Assembly: GCA_004352715.1 (NCBI GenBank)
Contig: SCFE01000027.1
Coordinates: forward strand, 1,935,020-1,959,112
Reading direction: 5' to 3'
DNA: 24,093 nucleotides
From: Hofstenia miamia
Lineage: Eukaryota; Xenacoelomorpha; Acoela
Position numbers and translations under genes: made by a program. Below, one piece after another: positions 8,148-17,577 of this stretch. Position 1 is the stretch's first letter. Each line of letters begins with the position of its first letter. The notes under the pieces were generated by a model. It had not been told where the DNA came from. It did no database searches and saw only the letters and a list, made by a program, of their open reading frames with translations.

Positions 8148-9548
8148 TCAATCAGATTTTATTGATGGCAAAGGTGTTTTTGAAAAAAGCCCAAATACAC
8201 CACGAACAGCACCTTTAAAAGTATCCACAATCCTTTTTATAGTACTCGGCTTTGCATTAGATCTTTTCGCTTCTTTAATAAGTTCTTCACAATTTTCTTT
8301 GAGTTGTTCATTAGCAATTTTCAAACGCCTGTTACTATCTTCTATGTAATCGATGTATTCATTACTGTTATTATTTTCTTTCTCAAGCAAGCGTATTCTA
8401 TTTTCAATAGCTTCCTTGTCATTCTTAATCTGGCGGACATTCTGTGCAAGCAACTCCATTTGCCTCTTAGATGCCTCACTTTCTTGAGAAACGCCGGTGA
8501 GCTCATTTCGTAATCTTCTTTCTCTTTCTTCCGCACTTTTCAATAATTGAGAAAACGTATCTCGCAGTTCTGCTTCCTTTGCACTAAAACTTCCCAACTC
8601 AATTTCATTTCTTTTTTTCAATTGTGCAATTTGCTCATTTGCACTCTGTAAGTCATATATGGAAATGCCTTCATTAGTGTTTAGAATTTCAACCATTTTT
8701 TTAAGTTGAACTGCAAAGCATCTTGAATCTATTTTTAAGGTTACGTGTTCTATCATATATTCCACTAATTCATTACAGTATATGTCAAACTCTTGTCTTA
8801 CAAATTTACCATTTATGCTTTCTTCATAACGATTAGGTGCTAGTGTAAAAAAATTAGAGTAAAGCTCATTCCTTTCTTGCTCAAGACCAATTGCTGGCAA
8901 TAAAAAGCAATCTGCTCTATTGAACATCGTCAAAATATCTTTCAAATGTGTTGCCTCTGAAATTGAACTCAGATATCTGTTTCCTCCTGCTAAGCCAAAG
9001 TTGTATTGATTAGGAAATGACCAATCACGTACCAGAAATAACAATTGACTAAACTTTTTTGATTTGTCGAAATTTGTACTTCTTAGAAAAGCTTTGAAAA
9101 AATTTAGTTCGTTTGATGTTAATTGACGTTTTACATTTATAATTAGGCAGCTGCTAATAGTGGCTGATATAGCCAATAGCTTTGCAGATATTTCATTGCT
9201 TCTTCCCAATTCAAAAGCCCCTTCAGTATCACATAGCAAATAAGACAATGCTTTATCATTGCATCTGAAACTTTCAATGCTCCACATGCCTTTTGTGATG
9301 CTATTTGAACCTATTTCACTATTAAAACCATTCAAAAAATTTCCCCCAGCTAAAGTGAGCTTTTTCCTTATTACATTCATAATGTATGATTTGCCACCTC
9401 TTGTAGTTCCAAAAATAGAAATGATCTTCGTCGATTTTGAAGATTCACTAAGAAGATTGTTCAGATTCATAAAATTAACTTCAATTAGGCCATCATCACT
9501 TACGTCCAAAATTTTTTTAGCATCACTGCAGAAGGAGTTGTGAATCAT
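8148..9548 (-). CDS. Atlastin/GBP-type GTPase with C-terminal coiled coil
   Basis: A single uninterrupted exon of 466 codons. The dynamin-superfamily GTPase signature is complete. The P-loop GTTRGGKS is at residues 47-54, the switch-I Thr is in SITKGMW (83-89), and switch II is LLCDTEG (104-110). The atlastin-style guanine-binding LVRDWSFP (172-179) is followed by a GLAGGNRYL stretch. LVRDWSFP is closer to atlastins than to GBPs. Residues about 300-425 form a long charged coiled coil in place of the three-helix bundle and membrane hairpin of atlastin. I see no transmembrane segment. The tail (about 436-456, TIKRIVDTFKGAVRGVFGLF) is cationic and amphipathic and could bind membrane. By family it should hydrolyse GTP and dimerise; a membrane-remodelling or defence role is inference. 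ATG at 9546-9548 is the first in frame. TTTAG just before it could be an acceptor for a 5' UTR intron. Confidence 0.85.
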   Translation of the reverse strand: MIHNSFCSDAKKILDVSDDGLIEVNFMNLNNLLSESSKSTKIISIFGTTRGGKSYIMNVIRKKLTLAGGNFLNGFNSEIGSNSITKGMWSIESFRCNDKALSYLLCDTEGAFELGRSNEISAKLLAISATISSCLIINVKRQLTSNELNFFKAFLRSTNFDKSKKFSQLLFLVRDWSFPNQYNFGLAGGNRYLSSISEATHLKDILTMFNRADCFLLPAIGLEQERNELYSNFFTLAPNRYEESINGKFVRQEFDIYCNELVEYMIEHVTLKIDSRCFAVQLKKMVEILNTNEGISIYDLQSANEQIAQLKKRNEIELGSFSAKEAELRDTFSQLLKSAEERERRLRNELTGVSQESEASKRQMELLAQNVRQIKNDKEAIENRIRLLEKENNNSNEYIDYIEDSNRRLKIANEQLKENCEELIKEAKRSNAKPSTIKRIVDTFKGAVRGVFGLFSKTPLPSIKSD

Positions 9549-9577
9549 TTCCTAAACATTAAATTTGGGATTTATTA

Positions 9578-9580
9578 ATA

Positions 9581-9628
<48 letters not shown>
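9578..9628. repeat. (TA)n microsatellite
   Basis: About 50 bp of nearly pure alternating TA with one TATGTATA interruption. It starts about 30 bp upstream of the GTPase start codon, so it lies in that gene's leader or promoter region. Confidence 0.95.
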
Positions 9629-9632
<4 letters not shown>

Positions 9633-10140
9633 GTAATTTTGAAGTATTTATTAAGCTACAAACTAATCAATTTTAATTTTAAAAATTTATAATTGAATAG
9701 AAGTAGCAAAAATAATTGATAACTTGCTTGAATTTCGGCATAATTTATTGATAAATTTATTTAGATTAAGTAAATTAGATGAATTAGACATTATCTAAAG
9801 GAGAAGTATACTCACTGGTTGAAGTGATAGTTTCAATATTGTTTGAAAGAACTATATTGAAATATGAAGTGGTGCCAAACTCACTAACATCAAAGGCCAA
9901 TAGCTGTCTTGTCTAGATTAAATTGATTGTTTGAATAGTCATTTGGAAATTCTAAAAAATTATTCATCTGAATTAAATGCAATAGTTAGAAGAACTACTA
10001 AGCAATTGAATTGTGTATATATGCATGCAATATTCAGAACTTTACAGTATGCTTTTCAACCAAATATTATTTCAAATTTACTAATTCATTTTATAATTTC
10101 TCGGAAATAAATTATTACAATTTGGGTTCTATTATGAAGG
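9629..10140. other. Intergenic, no feature seen
   Basis: Very AT-rich, with stops in all frames. Nothing recognisable was found apart from possible 5' remnants of the Penelope-like sequence that follows. Confidence 0.4.
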
Positions 10141-10152
10141 ATACTGAACAGG

Positions 10153-10344
10153 ATGTTTAAATCGCCAACCTTACATATTGAACACAATTTTACCAATGAG
10201 AAGTGCATCAAAATAAGCAAAAAGCTTGTATTTACTGAAAAGTTTCTAATTTACAAGTTACTTCAACAATCCTGCACTAACTTGCAAGACTTTTTCGAAT
10301 TAAGCTCAAGTGACATTGCTGCTATGATCAGAGAACCTTGGTAA
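10153..10344 (+). pseudogene. Short coding remnant, possibly upstream part of a Penelope-like element
   Basis: A 63-codon open frame reads HIEHNFTNEKCIKISKKLVF and ends in SSDIAAMIREPW. It has protein-like composition and lies directly before a Penelope-like reverse transcriptase fragment on the same strand, in roughly the position of that protein's N-terminal region. No motif proves the link. Confidence 0.3.
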
Positions 10345-10439
10345 TGAAGTTAATAATGTAAGGTCTTGGTTTATAGTAATATATAGTTTTTTGAAAACGT
10401 GAATTAATTATGGAATAACACTCATTCAATTCTTACAGG

Positions 10440-10800
10440 AATAATGCATAAATATGTAAGCAATCCACAGAATATAAAATATGATAAACAATTTAAAAAA
10501 CTACAAGAGTTTTTACGAAAAAATGACTTAAAAGCTGTCCCATATGATAAAGGTATTGGAATTGCAATAATGAAAAGAGATGACTATGAGAAAAAATGAT
10601 GAACATTTTGAAAGGTAATGAATTCGAAAAAATTCAATTACACGCAAATGAAAGAATTCACCTGCAATTTGCTTTGAAAATATATTTAATGCAAAATTAC
10701 TGAAAATGAAGAATGAAAAGAAGATATCTGAAACATTTTATGAGAATACAAAATCATTAGGAAGTTTTGTAACTGATTGAAAAATCCTGCCACATATTGA
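10440..10800 (+). pseudogene. Penelope-like reverse transcriptase fragment (N-terminal)
   Basis: The plus strand reads KLQEFLRKNDLKAVPYDKGI and GIAIMKRDDYEKK. After stops and a frame change come MNILKGNEFEKIQLHANERI and then LLKMKNEKKISETFYENTKS. The succession 'K-x-L-x-x-F, x-PxDKG-x-G-x-x-(I/V)M-x-R-x-(D/E)Y, F-E-K-I, K-x-x-x-K-I-S-x-x-x-Y' is what I know from the start of the Penelope-like reverse transcriptase, just before the fingers domain. The catalytic blocks are not present: sequence homology is lost near 10800. Several stops show that it is dead. Confidence 0.6.
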
Positions 10801-10960
10801 CTGAGGTGAGGTAGACTGGACGTATTCCACGTAATGGTGGAGCCAAAATTCAGATTTTGTTTTGAATACAATGAACAAGGGTACAAAAAACATTTATTAA
10901 ACAATAAAGTGCGTGTAGGGCTTACGCGTTGACCTTACAAAATACTAATAATTTGCATAG

Positions 10961-11226
10961 GGTAATATTTTCTCCCAAAAATTCATCACTTTGTTCTCGA
11001 GAGTATCTTCACCATTATCTAATTTTCACTATTTCGGAGCTGTTCATTATAGTGCATTACATACATTTTCATTTGGTGTAGTGAAAATTGTTGACTATTG
11101 GCGAACTTGTTTGTATGCATATAGCAATGAAAGACCTGAAAGCTTGAATAGATTACTTGCAATGAGATTATCAGAATCGAAAATTGAAATATTTTATGAC
11201 ATCATTCTTATCACAATTGTGTTTGG
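10961..11226 (+). other. Open frame of unknown nature, possible exon
   Basis: The frame opens after a TAG (10958-10960) that could be a splice acceptor (TTTGCATAG) and stays open to 11227. It contains VVKIVDYWRTCLYAYSNERP and SLNRLLAMRLSESKIEIFYD, which look protein-like. A GTGAGG donor at 11227 would leave two bases of a codon. That is exactly what the exon starting at 12398 needs (its first base C completes GGC, Gly). The match in phase has a one-in-three chance of being accidental, and I recognise no domain. It may be an upstream exon of the coiled-coil gene or a transposon remnant. Confidence 0.25.
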
Positions 11227-11753
11227 GTGAGGATTAGGGTTAGGGATAGTGTTTTAGTTGAAGTATTATGCAATTATAAAAATTTCTAAATATTAAGTGA
11301 TAGAATATTATATAATGAAAATATAGAATTTATTTCTTTAAGATTCTCCTGTAGGCCAATGATAGTCCCATTTGTAAATACGATGAAACCCCTTCTCATT
11401 CTCTTTACACACATATTAAGAAGAATATATAATTGTGATAGCTGTAACAAGCAAGACATTGATTATGCTTAGCAACATTTTGGGATTCAAATTAAGGAAT
11501 ATCATATTCACCATTGTGAACAGACAAGCAGATTTTGAAATTGAAATTGAAAGTGCCCACACTAAGGGTTTTGGGGCTTTAATAATGAAAAAATATTACT
11601 AATACAACACAATCATATACCGTAGTTTGGCAATGCGTAAACTTAATTTATCTTAAAATCCATATAAACACAAAGTGTAATATAATATGAACGTTTTGCT
11701 ACCGAAAAATTGGCAATATATTGATTATAGTCGAATAAATGTTTTTAAAACAT
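11227..11753. other. No gene recognised
   Basis: AT-rich sequence with only short frames. One stretch (about 11341-11550) translates in part to protein-like text on the plus strand, but with stops and no known motif. Confidence 0.4.
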
Positions 11754-11773
11754 ATATATATATATATATATAT
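11754..11773. repeat. (TA)n microsatellite
   Basis: About 20 bp of alternating TA at the 3' edge of the minus-strand Penelope-like remnant. Confidence 0.9.
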
Positions 11774-11829
11774 TTGTGCTTCATGTAAAAACAAAATAAA
11801 TATCAAAACTCAAAGTTAAAAACTTGTTT

Positions 11830-12310
11830 TCCAACTTAACATTGCTTCATCAGGTCAATATTAAATGCGGTAATATAATATTTTACAAAATTATGAATCT
11901 AAAATGCTTAAAATTTATTATTAATTTGATCCTTCATTAAAGGTTGATTTCTATTTAGATGTTCCTTAATTACTATTGATATGGCTATACTTGAATTTTA
12001 ATTTTGAACTATTGTTTTAAAATTCTTTTTTGCTTTACATGTATGTTAAAGTTAATATATTTTTGTTTGCATGTGACCTTTTAGATATTCATTAATGCGT
12101 CACCCAAAATGTCTTGAGATTTGTAGATTTTATGTAATATTACATTTATCACAAATGTATTTATAGACTACAGACCACTTAAGATATATTGGAAAATCAT
12201 CTTTGTTCTTGATCAAAACTTTGGCCTTTTCCCTTGTAAATGCCATTGTCATTTTATGCATTAGACTAACAATTTTTTTGATGTGATATTCGGAATATTT
12301 ATATGATGTT
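11830..12310 (-). pseudogene. Penelope-like element 3' part with GIY-YIG endonuclease remnant
   Basis: On the minus strand, 12300 to about 12060 reads YSEYHIKKIVSLMHKMTMAF, REKAKVLIKNKDDFP, then SVVYKYICDKCNIT, and after stops SRHFG and RINEYLKGH. The pattern 'VVYK-x-x-C-x-x-CN-x-x-YIGKT-x-RH-x-x-x-R-I-x-E-H-L' is the C-terminal GIY-YIG type endonuclease of Penelope-like retroelements. Here the YIGKT part is destroyed. In the family this domain nicks target DNA for priming. The sequence after it, including the minus-strand GACCTGATGAAGCAATG at about 11840-11856, resembles the 3' tails of such elements. It lies in opposite orientation to the N-terminal fragment at 10440-10800, so the two are not one simple copy. 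Confidence 0.7.
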
Positions 12311-12326
12311 TCACAAATATGTGGTA

Positions 12327-12332
<6 letters not shown>

Positions 12333-12377
<45 letters not shown>
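12333..12377. repeat. (TA)n microsatellite next to a splice acceptor
   Basis: About 45 bp of alternating TA end only about 20 bases before the acceptor AG at 12396-12397. The repeat therefore occupies the place where the branch point should be. Confidence 0.95.
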
Positions 12378-12380
<3 letters not shown>

Positions 12381-12397
12381 TTATTCTCTTTGTTTAG

Positions 12398-12562
12398 CAC
12401 ATGTTCCAAGTGTGACATGCTAATGGAGACTTTGCAACAAGAACGCATTCAACATCGTTTCGCCATTGATGAGCATCTGGAAAAGGAGATTAAAAAAGAT
12501 GAAGACTGGCGCGAACTTTTGTCAAGATTTGAACAAAAGGAAATCCAGCTAGAGTTTGAAAG
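12398..12562 (+). CDS. Coiled-coil protein, exon with first visible coiled coil
   Basis: The first clear exon of a plus-strand gene that I cannot name. The acceptor is TTCTCTTTGTTTAG (ends 12397) and the donor is AG|GTTTAT at 12563. The exon begins with the last base of a codon, so at least one earlier exon must exist. It encodes TCSKCDMLMETLQQERIQHR and then FAIDEHLEKEIKKDEDWREL and LSRFEQKEIQLEFER. This is charged, helix-forming sequence with heptad-like spacing, typical of a coiled coil; the two Cys (C-x-x-C) at its start are a notable detail. It ends two bases into an Arg codon, which the exon at 12745 completes. The open frame upstream through the TA repeat is intronic. The partner and role are unknown. 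Confidence 0.75.
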
Positions 12563-12744
12563 GTTTATACTCTTACATCAACAATTGGTTTTTCTCTATC
12601 AAAAGTAGTTTTCCAATAATTTATTCGCCATCCCATTGTTATTGTATTTGCTTTAGTCTCTTTTGCGAAATAAGAAATGAAATCATAAGGAAATTTACCT
12701 TCTTAGTAAAATGTTCAAAACTGGGTTTATTTCATCTGTTTTAG

Positions 12745-12865
12745 AAAGATTCACAAAGAACAGCTTGATGACCTTAAGCGCAAAGAAGTCTCACAAACTC
12801 AGGAGCACAATCGTTTATTGGAGGATTATACCCAAATCTCCAATAAATTCCAACTCGTTATGAAG
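12745..12865 (+). CDS. Coiled-coil protein, second visible exon
   Basis: The acceptor is TTCATCTGTTTTAG and the donor is AAG|GTACAC. The first base completes the Arg codon left open at 12562, and the exon ends in phase 0. It encodes KIHKEQLDDLKRKEVSQTQE followed by HNRLLEDYTQISNKFQLVMK. This is a direct continuation of the coiled coil and joins without a break to KNLELKSELRQKD in the exon at 15063. The consistent phases on both sides and the unbroken heptad character are the evidence. It has no stand-alone open frame starting with ATG, so a simple ORF scan misses it. Confidence 0.75.
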
Positions 12866-15062
12866 GTACACTTAGCTTCTTATCCACTTTGTTTTTTTAT
12901 GTGACTGTAAACATTTTTTATTTATTAAGTACTCATTATCATTTTTATTTTTTCAAATATGCTTTTGGTTTGCAAATTAACTTTCATGTAATTCTTAAGA
13001 ACAGTGGTTTAGTGGTGTTTCAATTAATATTGAAAAGTGAATTCAAATAATGCAGTTAGTACAAGGTAATGATTCTTGTTGATTTGAGTTTTGTTAGAGG
13101 CTTATTGCTGGATATTTAAATTGAATGTCATCTGCAAAGATGCATTGGCTTAGTATTGTAAGAATATTAATGACTTTAGCAAACCCACAGTTAGTGTGTT
13201 CGCCTGAATTAAAATCCGGATAATTTCACTTTCAGTTTGTTTTAAAATGGATTTCGAGTAATTTCATTTTCAGTTTTTCGTGCCCCAAAAATTAAGTACA
13301 ATTACTAACAGCAATGGCAAATGATCTTTAGACTATTTCTGAACAGTACCCGCGGCTAGGGCCGTTACGGGCGATACTGATCATATTTATAATCTGTTTA
13401 ACATATCTGTTATCAGATTGGTTAAAAAACTATATAAATAAACTTTAAAATCTGTTAACAAATCTGTTTTTATAATTCCTATAATTAACCAATATCGTTA
13501 GGTAGTGAATTGTCATGAACTTTACTTTTTACCTTCGCCTGCTAATATTGAACAAATTTATTCGAAAGACTATCTCAGTTGCAATGCTATTGTACGATAT
13601 TTTTTGCATTAGAAGATGCAATTTTGGCTTTTCTGTTATTCAACAAAATTTAGTAAGAAACCAGTTAAAAACATCAGTTAAATGAATCTGTTGAAATTAA
13701 TATGGTAAACACTGGGTAGGAATAAAGAATAAAACTAACGGATAAATTGCAAAAAGATGTTTTAAAATTAATGCAGTAGTTGTGTGTATGGAAATAACTT
13801 TACGAGTATGAGTACATATGATCCTTTTACGGGCGAATTAGTGTATATAACAATTTGCTAAGGCTGGATGATGCATCGACCAATCAAATTGCAATCGATG
13901 TGGGTGTTAATAATTGAATCGGATCGACTGTCGATTCACAATAGGTCAAATTCGATCTATTATTTGTTTACAATTGACTTAAAAAAATTAAGCCAGTAAC
14001 ACATCAGTGTTTTAGAAGAAAATGAATCAACCAATCATGAAAAAAGAAGTTAGCTGGAGCGCGTAAATAACATATTTGCAAGATTTGATTAAACACGGAA
14101 AATGTGAATTTTGCAAATATTTAGTATGGTTGCAATTTCAAAAAAGTCCAAGATATTTTCTTAGGACAAAATTTCGATTTTAGATCAAACCATGGTTAAA
14201 ATCAGCTATTTAACCCAAGGGCTTCTATTTAGAATCTATTTAATTAATAAATTTCTATATTTTTGTGAATGTCTGGAAATTAAATAACATGTATATTTCA
14301 GTTTCAGCTTTAATTCAGTTTGAGTTTCCTATTAGGTCTTTAAGGACAGGCAACTAGATTTTACACTATGGCAATGAGAGAAGTAACCTCTACTCTGTGA
14401 TTTTGGGTAGTCAAAGAGCATCTCGCATCCACCAAGATCTACACTCTAAAAATTGTTTTCTAACAGAATTCTTCTTAAAAAATGGAATATTAAAGTAATA
14501 TAACATTCAGAAAAAATTGGAATCACTGCAAAAAGGTGTCGCACTCTAATCTCAAGGAAGAATACCCGCAACAATACGCATGCGTAAAATTGCTAACATT
14601 GTATAAATTGCCAACAAACGTAGTATTTTCGTAATTCATGACTTGCCCATTGTTTGAAATGGACAGGATTAAAAATTTCGTGAAACAATGCATTATTTTT
14701 AGACCTACAAGGATGCTTACTCCATTTTTTCTTTGTAATCATTTTTATCTGTTGTATCCTCATCAGATAAATGTGTTGTGCTTATTTTCATAATTTTTAA
14801 TGTCAATTATTCAATAGTTTATAAAATAAATATGCGGTTTTCTAAAAAAAACTTTATTCCTTTCAAGTATATTTCGTCTACTCTGAATTGTTTGCATCGC
14901 TTCTTTCACGTTTCACGCTATATGGAATAAATAAAACGTTTTATATAATCCATCACTTTTCAACGAATTATAGAGAAATTAAACAAATGGACTATATAGA
15001 AAACGTTGGTTTTAGCCTTTTACTTGAAATGATTTAAATTATTTCTTATGTTGTTTATTTAG
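12866..15062 (+). other. Intron of the coiled-coil gene
   Basis: A 2.2-kb AT-rich intron. I find no convincing exon or element in it. A small GC-richer island (CCCGCGGCTAGGGCCGTTACGGGC, about 13350-13373) and a cluster of ATCGA-like words (about 13875-13950) stand out from the background and may be repeat scraps. Confidence 0.55.
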
Positions 15063-15585
15063 AAGAATCTGGAATTAAAAAGTGAACTTCGCCAAAAGGA
15101 TATGCAGTTTAAACGGAAGTGGAAGAGTCCGCTTTTGTCATCGTCTCATGATGAGTTGTCGTACTTAAGAACATATTCAGTTAATCTCAGTGATCAAACT
15201 ACTCCAGAGATCTCAGAAATCAACTCAGTACTTTCCCAATTAGACGGAATAGTTGCACAGCAGCATCTCATGTTGAAGAAGTGCCGAGTGCTTCCACTTC
15301 ATCCCATAGATTTACCTCCACACACCGCTCGATCACAATCACTGGGTTGCATCGAGTTCTATAGACCAGAAGATGACATTTCTCCAAGCGATCCATTCGA
15401 TTTAGATTTAAATCTCAACACAATGGAGGAGGAAGAAGATTGTGTGAATTCGGAAGATCAGCGGAAATCCACATCTTCAGCACTTGGAGAAGAAGATTCA
15501 CAACCAAAACAAATGGCAGATGCACACAGTGATTCGTCTGAACTGCTTTTGGATTTCAATGAAAACCACCCGAGTATTAGTGAAA
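15063..15585 (+). CDS. Coiled-coil protein, large third visible exon
   Basis: The acceptor is TTGTTTATTTAG and the probable donor is AAA|GTACGT at 15586. The exon starts in phase 0 and ends in phase 1. It opens with the end of the coiled coil (KNLELKSELRQKDMQFKRKW). Next comes a Ser-rich stretch and a possibly helical segment, ISEINSVLSQLDGIVAQQHL. After this lies a long low-complexity acidic tail: PEDDISPSDPFDLDLNLN, EEEEDCVN and SSELLLDFNENHPSISE. The exon continues to the next by phase (A plus CA gives Thr). An alternative donor, GTATAT at 15591, would give phase 0. The DPF and acidic Leu-rich motifs resemble short adaptor-binding motifs of trafficking proteins, but that is only a resemblance and I do not know the protein. 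Confidence 0.75.
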
Positions 15586-17171
15586 GTACGTATATATGTT
15601 TTTTATAGAACTTATTGTTTTCTTTTATTGGAATTGAACACTTTGTAAATAACTTTTTCAGTCATATTCAATGAATTTCAATGTCTCTTTCAGTTATTAA
15701 TGATTTTTGTAAGAGTTGCCGATTCTACTTAAATTGCCTTTTGCGTAGTTTTTACAGTTTTGATAAAATATTGCTAAATCATTTGGTTCCAAAATCGTAT
15801 TCTCAAAATCCTTTACACATTTATTATAAGTGGAAATCTAATGCATATGTAACAAGTAATGCCTCATCTATATTCAAATAAATAGCCAATTATATATAGT
15901 TCATAAATGATTGTTCTTCGTTCTTTAGATTTCTCTTTCGTTATATAGCCTAACTTCTAGTTTACAGTAGCAATGCACCATTAATCGATATTCACCACAA
16001 TTGTGCTCATTTCAGGTCTACCTGAAATTATTCTTGACATTTCCCTTCCTATTGATAATTTGCCATTCGCTGTATGGAATTTTATCTGTACATTCCAAAA
16101 TAATTCTTTCTAATTGCCTGGAATTTGACGCACTAATATTAATTAATGCTAAAATATTCAATGTCTACGTGTAATGAAAGAAATCACGCGAGAAACAATA
16201 ATCCAATTCACCTGTCTATTTGAAATCACAATTGTGGTTGTTTAAAAACATGTCTTGCTGATAATTTACTCCGCATAATATTAATTTGCGAGAATTTATA
16301 AAGTTGTTTTGGTTCACTTAATACTGTCGCTTACGTGAGAACTTGTAGGGATGGGCATCTAGTTCTAAATTTAACGATATTTAACACTGCTTTAACTTAT
16401 AAATTTAACCCGATTTCATAAATGTCTACAAAATTTATATTGATTGATTCGAGAAAAATCCAGGACGTTATGTATACCAATGAATAGCTGTTTACCTTAT
16501 CAAAAAGTGACTGATGTTAAACACCATTTGATTGGATAGAAATACAAGACGTTAAATATTGCGAATCGATGTTTGTTTCGATTCGGATCGGGTTCGAGTA
16601 GGAAACTTTCGGGTCGTGTTTGGGTTCCATGCTATACTCATATTGTCACTGTCTAATCCAAAATTGGGAAAAATCACGTGATAGCGGTTGTGCCTCCTCT
16701 TTCATTTTCTCATTAAGCTTGAGTTAGCATACTTTCTCAGTTTTAGCACTGCGCTTCTGAAAGAGGCTTAGGCGATCTATTTGCAGAAAACGAAATAGCT
16801 AATTTGTTTCTCCCATAAGATTTAGACCTCCTTGTTATCTAACCATATGGGGAGAGTTTGATAGTTTTTGTTGAAAGTTGGTATAATTTCATCTTCTTCC
16901 ACACTCAGGAAAAAATTGTTCACTATTACACCAAAACGCCTTCACCCATAGATGTGTCCACATTCTATGAATTCAAACTTTTTAATAGGCTTAAAGAAAA
17001 TTATTCGCAAAGGATGATGAAAAATCTAAATTATGTGAGGTAGTTTAGGGTTAAGATATTGTTATCGTGATGTTGATTGAAACACATCACCAACCCAATA
17101 ATTTTCAAACTTCTGATACTATAGCATTGCAACAATCAGCTGTTTATAGATTACTAACGTTTGGTATTTAG
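15586..17171 (+). other. Intron of the coiled-coil gene, with one ambiguous exon candidate
   Basis: AT-rich sequence with only short frames. One candidate exon at 16909-17038 has a strong acceptor (CATCTTCTTCCACACTCAG) and a GAG|GTAGTT donor. It encodes EKIVHYYTKTPSPIDVSTFY and EFKLFNRLKENYSQRMMKNL. Its start phase fits only the alternative donor of the previous exon. Using it also forces a less protein-like reading of the exon at 17172. I do not include it in the gene model. Confidence 0.4.
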
Positions 17172-17220
17172 CAGTAAATGCGCCTTTCCAAGAATTCGAT
17201 CCATTGTTACAAGAAAATCA
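17172..17220 (+). CDS. Coiled-coil protein, 49-nt exon
   Basis: A very small exon between acceptor TTTGGTATTTAG and a near-perfect donor, TCA|GTAAGT. Its first two bases (CA) complete the codon left by the exon ending at 15585, and it reads VNAPFQEFDPLLQEN before ending two bases into a codon. The reading keeps the acidic, Phe/Leu-rich style of the preceding tail (FDPLL is like an adaptor-binding peptide). The matching phases and strong donor are the evidence. At 49 nt it is not a multiple of three, so skipping it would change the frame downstream. Confidence 0.6.
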
Positions 17221-17555
17221 GTAAGTTTTGATTGAATTTTACATGTTTAATGACTGCCTAGAACTTCTTCCGCCGATGAACCGCGAAAGTGTCCAATGTG
17301 TTTTCAGCAGTTATCTTGCCCAACTAATGATTTCGAAAAACATGTTTATCAGCATTTTGAATCTTGAAGTTTTTTATCCTGTTTTAAACAGAAGAATGAT
17401 TTTAATAATTTTAGAAGCTTTTCAATTAAATTTTCAAATTTTTATTTTAAATTATTTCTATTTGAAATAAATATAGATATTTGTTTCGAATGAAGTATAC
17501 TCGTATTTGTTACTGACTTTTCTTATGATATTTCATTAATTTTATTTCTTCTTAG

Positions 17556-17577
17556 CCATCTATTTAAACTAGATTAA
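17556..17577 (+). CDS. Coiled-coil protein, probable last coding exon
   Basis: After a strong pyrimidine tract (TTAATTTTATTTCTTCTTAG) the first base completes a His codon. The chain then reads HLFKLD and stops with TAA at 17575-17577. Together with the 49-nt exon this gives a short C-terminus, QEFDPLLQENHHLFKLD. The model is consistent in phase, but seven codons are too few to be sure. A possible poly(A) signal AATAAA is at 18105-18110. Confidence 0.4.

Noticed and set aside
8128-9543. Plus-strand and other-frame open frames across the GTPase gene
   Set aside because: Shadows of the strongly coding minus-strand frame.
11232-11250. TTAGGGTTAGGG, telomere-like
   Set aside because: Only two units; the length is compatible with chance, and it is not part of an array.
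12303-12608. 101-codon frame starting at 12303
   Set aside because: Its start translates a TA microsatellite; only the part from 12398 to 12562 is exon, as shown by the acceptor and donor.
13875-13950. Cluster of ATCGA-type words, partly shared with 16560-16610 (AATCGATG, ATTCGGATCG)
   Set aside because: The similarity is short and could be chance or an old repeat; no motif arrangement could be defined.
16909-17038. Exon candidate with a strong acceptor, peptide EKIVHYYTKTPSPID
   Set aside because: Its phase requires an alternative donor upstream and gives a poorer reading downstream; no domain supports it. It is kept only as an alternative.
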